12,080 nt of DNA from Nevskiales bacterium (GTDB taxonomy: Bacteria > Pseudomonadota > Gammaproteobacteria > Nevskiales > Nevskiaceae). The notes under the pieces were generated by a model that saw only the letters and a program-made list of their open reading frames with translations, searched no databases and was not told the DNA's origin. Where the stretch lies: NCBI GenBank assembly GCA_022616655.1, contig JAKEEJ010000038.1, forward strand, positions 1 through 12,080, in the 5' to 3' direction. The position numbers were made by a program, and so were the translations under genes. Below, one piece after another: positions 7,559 to 12,080 of this stretch (within the stretch, counting starts at the first letter, position 1; each line of letters begins with the position of its first letter).

Positions 7559-7707
7559 CTAGCAGTTTGTTGAAAATCTCGTCATTGATGCTTCGTCCAT
7601 CCTTCGACAGGCTCAGGACGAACGGCGAATCAATGACCTGGGAAAGGCAGGGCCCGTTCGTGGTGAGCGTGTCGAACCCTGAACGGACTTTTTCAACACA
7701 CGGCTAG
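7559..7707. mobile_element. 149-bp palindromic MITE-like element with CTAG ends
   Basis: The ends are inverted repeats: CTAGCAGTTTGTTGAAAA (7559-7576) against the reverse complement of 7690-7707, CTAGCCGTGTGTTGAAAA, 16 of 18 identical. Inside are further inverted repeats: 7601-7623 against 7656-7678 (18 of 23), GTCATTGAT/ATCAATGAC (7581-7589 with 7629-7637, perfect), and TTCGTCC/GGACGAA (7592-7598 with 7616-7622). There is no open reading frame of note. Small size, terminal inverted repeats and lack of coding capacity define a MITE-like element. CTAG at both outer ends suits an IS630/Tc1-type enzyme, which inserts at TA within CTAG. The TTCGACAGGCTCAGGACGAA core is a widespread dispersed motif. 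Confidence 0.7.
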
Positions 7708-8723
7708 AGCCTGAACGGCAGCCACAGGAAGAACCACGCGCACATCAGCAGCGTGGCCAGACCGTCACAGAGACGGTTGTCCAGCAAACGGGACAGGCGC
7801 CGGTCGTAAAACGACAGCGCCGGATAGCGCCCGGCGCCCAGCGTCTCGCGGCGGCGTACGTCCCGGTAATAAAACAGTTGCCAGGCATTCTCGCGCACGA
7901 AACGGCCGCAAAGAAACAGAATCTGTGCCGCCCGGCGCCAGCGCGCGCGCCATAATTCCTGCCGGATCAGACGATGAAAGCGGGATAAATCGAGCCTCTG
8001 TGTTTTGTCCTGCGAGACGTACACCCCGGGGGCCCGATCGAAGAACTCGTGCAGGCCCGCCTCGTGCAGGGCCATCATGAGCGCCATCAACGTGCAGCGT
8101 TGCGCATGGCCTTCGGCCTCAAACCGCCGCGCGGAGGTCGTCAGATAACCCGGCAGCACCGTCCAGCGTCCCCGGGCCCAGACTCGCGCGGCCAGGCGCT
8201 GGTCTTCCAGAAACGGCAGACGGGTGTCGTAACCGCCCAGTTCGCGGAAAAAAACAGCGGACATCAGCACGCCCTGGTCACCGTTGATGGTGCCGCGCCG
8301 GTTCAACGCCGTTTTCTCTTCCAGGTAGCGGAACAGAAAGTCGTGACCGGGCCGGGTGCGCACAAAACGCAGGGGAAAGTGACCGGCAAGCCGGTCTGGA
8401 TGGCCTGCAGTGGTTTCCGACCGCAGCGCATCCAGAGCTTCCTGAAGCAGTGTCGGCGAAGGCAGACGTGTATCCGCGTGCAGAAACAGTAGAAATTCAC
8501 CGAGGGCCAGCTGCGCCCCGGCATTCATCTGGCTCCCCCGGCCCCGCGGCGCCTGCACCGTTAGCACCCCGGCCTGTTCGGCGAGCGCGACTGTGCCGTC
8601 GGTGGAACCGCCATCGGCGACAATGATCTGGCATCGGAGGTTCTGCTGCTGCAGATCGGACAACAGCACCGGCAGCGCCGCCGCCTCGTTCAGTGTCGGG
8701 ATGATGATGGAGAGTGGGGTCAC
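7704..8723 (-). CDS. Family 2 glycosyltransferase (TIGR04283-like) with C-terminal extension
   Basis: The first ~230 of 339 residues form a GT-A fold glycosyltransferase: IIIPTLNEA (6-14), the nucleotide-sugar motif DGGSTDGT (37-44), GRGSQMNAGA (61-70), and HADTR (82-86) supplying the DxD-like metal site. GDQGVLMS and LEDQRLAARV follow, in place of the usual acceptor-side ED motif. This is closest to the TIGR04283 group, often found with radical-SAM or selenoprotein-domain genes, none of which is here. About 100 residues are added at the C-terminus, rich in Arg/Trp and ending in a hydrophobic segment (LATLLMCAWFFLWLPF), so membrane association is likely. Donor and acceptor are unknown. The start is the GTG at 8723, which gives MTPLSIIIPTLNE; its Shine-Dalgarno sequence is weak. 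The stop TAG (7704-7706) lies inside the edge of the MITE-like element. Confidence 0.87.
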   Translation of the reverse strand: MTPLSIIIPTLNEAAALPVLLSDLQQQNLRCQIIVADGGSTDGTVALAEQAGVLTVQAPRGRGSQMNAGAQLALGEFLLFLHADTRLPSPTLLQEALDALRSETTAGHPDRLAGHFPLRFVRTRPGHDFLFRYLEEKTALNRRGTINGDQGVLMSAVFFRELGGYDTRLPFLEDQRLAARVWARGRWTVLPGYLTTSARRFEAEGHAQRCTLMALMMALHEAGLHEFFDRAPGVYVSQDKTQRLDLSRFHRLIRQELWRARWRRAAQILFLCGRFVRENAWQLFYYRDVRRRETLGAGRYPALSFYDRRLSRLLDNRLCDGLATLLMCAWFFLWLPFRL

Positions 8724-8787
8724 GCCATGGCGCCGTCCGAGGATCGGAGCGCATCATGCCCCGAAAGCCCCCCAACGGCTGGGGTAC

Positions 8788-8809
8788 GGGCGGGGCACAC
8801 GCCCCGCCC
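8788..8809. repeat. Perfect 9-bp GC hairpin in the divergent spacer
   Basis: GGGCGGGGC (8788-8796) pairs perfectly with GCCCCGCCC (8801-8809) around ACAC. It sits between the glycosyltransferase start and the tRNA promoter, about 16 bases upstream of the -35 region. It could act as a terminator-like or insulating structure, or be a dispersed palindrome. No T-tract follows on either strand. Confidence 0.5.
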
Positions 8810-8824
8810 CCACCCACGGGGGCA

Positions 8825-8853
8825 TTTGCTTATTGTGCCGTGCCGCCTATAAT
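8825..8853 (+). promoter_or_regulatory. Sigma70-type promoter for the trnW-secE-nusG operon
   Basis: A perfect -10 box TATAAT lies at 8848-8853. A -35-like TTTGCT (8825-8830, 17-bp spacing) or TTGCTT (8826-8831, 16-bp) is upstream. The bases after the -10 are GC-rich (GCGCGGC), the discriminator type of stable-RNA promoters under stringent (ppGpp) control. The tRNA begins about 50 bases downstream. Confidence 0.75.
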
Positions 8854-8903
8854 GCGCGGCTCCGTTTTTACACCTTAAATTTTCCAGGGCGCGGCGGGTC
8901 CAC

Positions 8904-8979
8904 AGGGCAGTAGCTCAACTGGTAGAGCGGCGGTCTCCAAAACCGCAGGTCGTGGGTTCAAGTCCTACCTGCCCTGCCA
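8904..8979 (+). tRNA. trnW: tRNA-Trp (anticodon CCA)
   Basis: A complete 76-base cloverleaf. The acceptor stem AGGGCAG (8904-8910) pairs with CTGCCCT (8969-8975), followed by discriminator G and an encoded CCA (8977-8979). The D arm contains GCTCAACTGGTAGAGC. The anticodon stem GCGGT/ACCGC encloses loop CTCCAAA, with anticodon CCA at 8937-8939. The T loop is GTTCAAGTC. A G discriminator is usual for bacterial tRNA-Trp. The 53-base gap to secE without a strong terminator suggests co-transcription and processing, as in other gammaproteobacteria. Confidence 0.97.
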
Positions 8980-9032
8980 TTTTTGGGATGTCGCACCGGA
9001 ACAGCTCAGTGCTTCCGCGCCGGACACAGTAC

Positions 9033-9419
9033 ATGACATCCCAGCCACCGACTGAACTCAGGCCCGCTGCACCACTGGACACCGTTTTTCTCGTGTTGTC
9101 CCTGGTGGCGCTCGGAGGCGGTATTGCCGCGTTCTACAGTCTCGCGGACACGCTCGGCACACCGGTGCGCACGCTGCTGGTGCTGGGGGGACTTGGATTG
9201 TCGTTGGGGCTGGCCTATCAGGCTCCGCTGGGCAAGACCATGTGGGGGTACATCCGCGGTTCGAACATCGAGCTGCGCAAAACCACCTGGCCGACCCGTC
9301 AGGAAAGCTTGCAGGCGACCCTGATGATTGCCGTGGTGGTATTGCTCACAGCGCTGATGCTGTGGGGGCTGGACGCGGCGCTGTTGTGGGGCGTGAAGGC
9401 CCTCACGGGGCGGGGTTAA
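9033..9419 (+). CDS. secE: Preprotein translocase subunit SecE
   Basis: SecE clamps SecY in the inner-membrane SecYEG channel and is essential for protein export. The 128-residue product is the three-helix proteobacterial form: hydrophobic segments at about 16-38, 45-63 and 98-122. The conserved amphipathic segment [15 protein letters not shown] just before the last helix (WPTRQE is the family hallmark) is intact. The start ATG at 9033 is preceded by a weak GGA about ten bases upstream. In-frame starts at 8952 and 8988 are rejected because the first lies inside the tRNA and both add unrelated residues. It lies between trnW and nusG, eight bases before the nusG start used here, so the two are probably translationally coupled. 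Confidence 0.95.
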   Translation: MTSQPPTELRPAAPLDTVFLVLSLVALGGGIAAFYSLADTLGTPVRTLLVLGGLGLSLGLAYQAPLGKTMWGYIRGSNIELRKTTWPTRQESLQATLMIAVVVLLTALMLWGLDAALLWGVKALTGRG

Positions 9420-9426
9420 CGGGTTA

Positions 9427-9966
9427 ATGGACATGTCCATGCACTGGTACGTGGTACACGCCTACTCGCAGTACGAGAACAGCGTCAAAGCCGCGCTGTC
9501 CGATCGCATCAAGCGCGCGGGGCTGACCGACAAGTTCGGCGAGATTCTGATCCCCACCGAAGAAGTGATGGAGATCAAGGACGGCGTCAAACGCATGACC
9601 GAGCGCAAGTTCTTCCCCGGCTACGTGCTGGTGCAGATGGAGATGAACGAGGACACCTGGCACCTGGTCAAGTCCACGCCCAAGGTCATGGGCTTTATCG
9701 GCGGCACGCCGGACAAGCCGGCGCCGATCTCCGACAAGGAGGCCAAGCGCATCCTCAACCAGGTCGAGGAGTCCGTTGAGAAACCGAAGCCCAAGACCTT
9801 GTACGAGCCCGGCGAGAGCGTGCGCGTGACCGACGGACCGTTTGCGGACTTCTCCGGCGTGGTTGAAGAAGTCAATTATGAAAAGAACCGGCTGCGCGTG
9901 GCGGTGCTGATTTTCGGCCGTTCGACGCCGGTGGAGCTGGATTTTTCACAGGTGGAAAAGGCGTGA
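9427..9966 (+). CDS. nusG: Transcription termination/antitermination factor NusG
   Basis: NusG binds RNA polymerase, suppresses pausing, links it to ribosomal protein S10 (transcription-translation coupling) and assists Rho. The 179-residue protein has the NGN domain, beginning [16 protein letters not shown] (residues 6-21) and including [14 protein letters not shown]-terminal KOW domain follows with [19 protein letters not shown] and a family-typical end. Length matches E. coli NusG (181). Three in-frame ATGs lie close together (9427, 9433, 9439). 9427 is given because GGGG lies about 11 bases before it, but 9439 would match the usual short N-terminus. Order secE-nusG-rplK is the conserved bacterial one. 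Confidence 0.96.
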   Translation: MDMSMHWYVVHAYSQYENSVKAALSDRIKRAGLTDKFGEILIPTEEVMEIKDGVKRMTERKFFPGYVLVQMEMNEDTWHLVKSTPKVMGFIGGTPDKPAPISDKEAKRILNQVEESVEKPKPKTLYEPGESVRVTDGPFADFSGVVEEVNYEKNRLRVAVLIFGRSTPVELDFSQVEKA

Positions 9967-9968
9967 GA

Positions 9969-10025
9969 CGGGAAGCGAGAGGCGCAACAGCCGTTTTCTT
10001 TTCGCCCCCCGCCTCCCGCCTCCCG
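9969..10025 (+). repeat. Long imperfect hairpin in the nusG-rplK spacer
   Basis: Left arm 9969-9984 (CGGGAAGCGAGAGGCG) pairs with right arm 10010-10025 (CGCCTCCCGCCTCCCG) at 14 of 16 positions; both mismatches are A-C. The loop includes CCGTTTTCTTTTCG. The stem starts three bases after the nusG stop. It may attenuate transcription or mark an RNA processing site between nusG and the rplK group. The same GGGAG-rich character reappears before rplJ. Confidence 0.55.
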
Positions 10026-10032
10026 ATTCACA

Positions 10033-10057
10033 GGGGAGCCGCAAGGCGCTAGCACCC
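10033..10057 (+). promoter_or_regulatory. Probable L1-binding leader hairpin of rplKA
   Basis: GGG (10033-10035) pairs with CCC (10055-10057), and GCC (10038-10040) with GGC (10045-10047) around a GCAA tetraloop. The two short helices are separated by an asymmetric internal loop with GCTAGCA on the 3' side. In E. coli ribosomal protein L1 represses rplK-rplA translation by binding a similar structure just upstream of rplK. Position and shape fit here; binding is inferred. Confidence 0.5.
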
Positions 10058-10076
10058 AACAGGAGCAACTGAAGTC

Positions 10077-10505
10077 ATGGCAAAGAAAGTACAGGCCTAC
10101 GTCAAGCTGCAGATCCCTGCGGCCAAGGCCAACCCTTCACCGCCGGTCGGTCCAGCCCTGGGCCAGCAGGGTGTCAACATCATGGAGTTCTGCAAGCAGT
10201 TCAATGCGGCGACCCAGAAACTGGAGCCGGGCCTGCCCATTCCCGTGATCATCACGGTTTACTCCGACCGTTCCTTCACCTTTATCACCAAGACGCCACC
10301 GGCCACGGTGTTGATCAAGAAGGCCATCGGCCTCGAATCCGGCAGCGCCACGCCCAATACCAAGAAGGTGGGCAAGATCTCGCGCAAACAACTGGAAGAG
10401 ATCGCCAGGGTCAAATGGCCCGACATCAACGCCGGCAGTCTGGACGCCGCGGTGAAAACCATCGCGGGTTCCGCCCGTTCGATGGGCGTGGACGTGGAGG
10501 GTTGA
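10077..10505 (+). CDS. rplK: 50S ribosomal protein L11
   Basis: L11 binds the GTPase-associated centre of 23S rRNA at the base of the stalk and is needed for factor function and RelA activation. The 142-residue length is exactly the usual one. The N-terminal domain carries the flexible proline segment [20 protein letters not shown] (about 20-39), including the conserved PPVGPALGQ. The C-terminal rRNA-binding domain includes [25 protein letters not shown] and the end [15 protein letters not shown] at 10077 follows AGGAG (10061-10065), with rather long spacing. The stop is one base before the rplA start, so the pair is probably translated together under L1 control. Confidence 0.98.
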   Translation: MAKKVQAYVKLQIPAAKANPSPPVGPALGQQGVNIMEFCKQFNAATQKLEPGLPIPVIITVYSDRSFTFITKTPPATVLIKKAIGLESGSATPNTKKVGKISRKQLEEIARVKWPDINAGSLDAAVKTIAGSARSMGVDVEG

Positions 10506-10506
10506 C

Positions 10507-11193
10507 GTGAGCAAACGCCAGAAGGAAATCGCCAAAAAAATCCAGGTGGGCAAACATTACCCGCTGGAACAGGCGCTCGCCCTGCTCAAGGACTGTGCCA
10601 CGGCCAAATTCAAGGAGTCGGTGGACGTGGCCATCAACCTGGGCGTGGATGCCTCGAAGTCCGACCAGAACGTGCGCGGCTCGACCGTGCTGCCGCACGG
10701 CTCTGGGAAAACCGCCCGGGTGGCGGTGTTCGCCCAGGGCGCCAAGGCAGACGAGGCCAAGGCCGCTGGCGCCGACAGCGTCGGAATGCAGGACCTGGCC
10801 GACCGGATGAAGGCCGGTGAACTGAACTATCAGGTGGTGATCGCCGCGCCGGACGCGATGCGGGTGGTGGGCGCGCTGGGACAGCTGCTCGGACCGCGCG
10901 GGTTGATGCCCAACCCCAAGACCGGCACGGTGACGCCCGACGTGGCGGGTGCCGTCAAGAATGCCAAGGCGGGCATGGCCAAATTCCGCATTGACAAGGC
11001 GGGCCTCGTGCACTGCTCCATCGGCGCGGCGGATTTTGCGCCGGAAAAGATCAAAGACAACCTGGTCGCCGTGTTGCGGGACATCCGCAAACAGAAGCCG
11101 GCGTCCAGCAAGGGAGTTTTCATCCGGAAGATGACACTTTCAACCACGATGGGGCCTGGCATCCGCGTGGACGTGGGGTCGTTGCCGGAATAA
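10507..11193 (+). CDS. rplA: 50S ribosomal protein L1
   Basis: L1 forms the mobile L1 stalk of the large subunit that guides release of E-site tRNA, and acts as translational repressor of rplK-rplA. The 228-residue length is slightly short of E. coli L1 (234). The signature [15 protein letters not shown] is present at about residues 130-144, followed by [12 protein letters not shown]. The C-terminal [14 protein letters not shown] is also typical. The start is the GTG at 10507, one base after the rplK stop. GGAGG inside the end of rplK (10496-10500), six bases upstream, decides this start. The overlap of signals indicates tight coupling with rplK. Confidence 0.98.
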   Translation: MSKRQKEIAKKIQVGKHYPLEQALALLKDCATAKFKESVDVAINLGVDASKSDQNVRGSTVLPHGSGKTARVAVFAQGAKADEAKAAGADSVGMQDLADRMKAGELNYQVVIAAPDAMRVVGALGQLLGPRGLMPNPKTGTVTPDVAGAVKNAKAGMAKFRIDKAGLVHCSIGAADFAPEKIKDNLVAVLRDIRKQKPASSKGVFIRKMTLSTTMGPGIRVDVGSLPE

Positions 11194-11197
11194 AGCA

Positions 11198-11266
11198 GGG
11201 GTCGGGAGTCCGGGGTCGGGAGTCGGTGATCAACCACCGCTCCTGATCCCCAGCTCCCGTCCCCGG
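11198..11266 (+). repeat. GGGAG tandem repeat and long hairpin after rplA
   Basis: GGGGTCGGGAGTC occurs twice (11198-11210 and 11212-11224). The stretch 11210-11232 is an inverted repeat of 11244-11266, with 19 of 23 positions matching around an 11-base loop. TTTT follows four bases later (11271-11274), so the structure resembles a partial Rho-independent terminator or attenuator between the rplKA and rplJL halves of the operon. Similar G-rich repeats occur in spacers of other gammaproteobacteria. Confidence 0.6.
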
Positions 11267-11282
11267 TCAGTTTTAGCGATGT

Positions 11283-11410
11283 GGTGTGAGCCACACCGTT
11301 GAAGACCGTAGGAACCGCAAGGTCTAAAGGGGCAACCCGCCTACGCAGACGGTGAACCGGACGCGACAGCCGACGGGACACCAACAGGGGGGCGGACCGC
11401 AAGGTCCGTC
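11283..11410 (+). promoter_or_regulatory. L10 mRNA leader (autoregulatory site of rplJ-rplL)
   Basis: The core ACCGTTGAAGACCGTAGG ... CCTACGCAGACGGTGA (11295-11354) closely matches the E. coli leader bound by the L10(L12)4 complex (Rfam L10_leader). ACCGT/ACGGT (11295-11299 with 11349-11353) and CGTAGG/CCTACG (11307-11312 with 11340-11345) flank an asymmetric TGAAGAC/CAG internal loop, the kink-turn-like binding site. Two GCAA-tetraloop hairpins lie inside. A hairpin GGTGTG/CACACC (11283-11297) precedes it, and an 8-bp GCAA hairpin (11391-11410) sits just before the rplJ Shine-Dalgarno sequence. Confidence 0.88.
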
Positions 11411-11436
11411 CGTTCGTCAACGAAGGAGTCGGTCGG

Positions 11437-11967
11437 ATGGCATTGCGTCTGGAAGACAAGAAGGTCCTGGTTGCAGAGGTGAACAAGGTCGCACAGCGGG
11501 CCCATTCGGCAGTGGCCGCCGAATACCGGGGCCTGCCGGCCGGCAAGTTCGACGCCTTGCGCAAGAAGGCCCGTGACAACGGGATCTATCTGCACGTGGT
11601 GAAGAACACGCTGGCCCGGCAGGCGCTGACCGGCACGAGCTTTGAGTGCCTGGGTCCGGCGCTGGTCGGACCGCTGGTGCTGGGGTTCTCGCTGGAGGAT
11701 CCGGGTGCGGCGGGTCGCGTCATCAAGGACTTCGCCAAGGACAACGAGCAGCTGGTCGTCAAGGCCGTGTCCATCGGCGGACAGCTGTACGGTCCCAAGG
11801 AAATCGAGCGTCTGGCCAAACTTCCGACGCGCGAGCAGGCGCTGGCCCAGCTGTTGGGGACCATGAAGGCTCCGATCGGGAAGTTCGTCTCCACCCTGCA
11901 CGCCGTTCCCGGCCGGTTCGTCCGCACCGTGAAAGCGGTGGCGGATCAGAAACAGGCGGCGGGCTGA
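11437..11967 (+). CDS. rplJ: 50S ribosomal protein L10
   Basis: L10 anchors the L7/L12 dimers to the ribosomal stalk and, with them, represses its own mRNA. The 176-residue protein is a little longer than E. coli L10 (165). The N-terminal rRNA-binding domain reads [20 protein letters not shown], then [37 protein letters not shown] in the standard order. The C-terminal helical region ([20 protein letters not shown]) carries the L7/L12-binding helix. ATG at 11437 is preceded by AAGGAG (11423-11428), just downstream of the leader hairpin. It is followed after 58 bases by rplL. Confidence 0.97.
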   Translation: MALRLEDKKVLVAEVNKVAQRAHSAVAAEYRGLPAGKFDALRKKARDNGIYLHVVKNTLARQALTGTSFECLGPALVGPLVLGFSLEDPGAAGRVIKDFAKDNEQLVVKAVSIGGQLYGPKEIERLAKLPTREQALAQLLGTMKAPIGKFVSTLHAVPGRFVRTVKAVADQKQAAG

Positions 11968-12025
11968 GGTTCACATCGGCAACGGGTTTAACTGACACAC
12001 ACATTCAAGGAATCGAGGAATCAAC

Positions 12026-12080
12026 ATGGCGAGCAAAGAGGAAGTTCTGGACACCATTTCCAAAATGTCCGTAATGGACC
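12026..12080 (+). CDS. rplL: 50S ribosomal protein L7/L12 (start only, cut by window end)
   Basis: The first 18 codons read MASKEEVLDTISKMSVMD, matching the N-terminal dimerisation domain of L7/L12 (SKEDxLxxIxxMSVMEVVEL). This domain binds the C-terminal helix of L10; the missing C-terminal domain contacts translation factors. ATG at 12026 follows GAGGAA (12015-12020). Position after rplJ is the conserved one, and rpoB-rpoC would be expected beyond the window. Confidence 0.93.
   Translation, partial: MASKEEVLDTISKMSVMD

Noticed and set aside
8952..9032. Longer N-terminus for SecE starting inside the tRNA or at 8988
   Set aside because: The added residues would be encoded by tRNA sequence and do not resemble SecE. 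The ATG at 9033 gives the normal length.
1..12080. CRISPR array, origin, or phage genes
   Set aside because: No regularly spaced direct repeats, DnaA-box clusters or phage-type genes are seen. The repeats present are palindromes in spacers.

Overview
This window looks like chromosomal DNA of a high-G+C gammaproteobacterium. The right third holds the conserved block trnW-secE-nusG-rplK-rplA-rplJ-rplL, with a three-helix SecE and an L10-type mRNA leader that closely matches the enterobacterial one. The species cannot be named from this sequence alone.

Layout, left to right. Positions 1-215 hold the 3' end of an IS3-type transposase gene, its probable terminal repeat and a dispersed-repeat motif. 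Next, on +, is an unrecognised 128-residue secreted protein with 12 cysteines (216-602). A two-domain membrane protein on - (705-2618), an LplT-like MFS domain fused to a PlsC-like acyltransferase, is divergent from typA/bipA on + (2801-4636). Their shared upstream region contains a nested cluster of palindromes (2657-2787). The gap between the 3' ends of typA and the next gene contains the first 12 codons of an AbrB/MazE-type antitoxin and a palindrome upstream of them, apparently a gene fossil. Two genes follow on -: a large DUF2339 membrane protein (4808-7492) and a family 2 glycosyltransferase (7704-8723). A 149-bp palindromic MITE-like element (7559-7707) lies between them, and its outer edge carries the glycosyltransferase stop codon.

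From about 8825 onward everything is on + and serves translation or transcription. A strong sigma70-type promoter leads into tRNA-Trp(CCA), then secE, nusG, and the ribosomal-stalk genes rplK, rplA, rplJ and rplL (cut by the window end). Two autoregulatory RNA structures are visible: a probable L1-binding hairpin before rplK and a clear L10 leader before rplJ. Two further G-rich/C-rich hairpins (9969-10025 and 11210-11266) interrupt the operon spacers.

The coding content is mostly ordinary housekeeping. I see no convincing new multi-gene system. The points worth a second look are the 12-cysteine secreted protein beside an IS end, the antitoxin fossil with its palindrome, the MITE placed exactly at a stop codon, and the repeated invasion of spacers by different palindromic elements.
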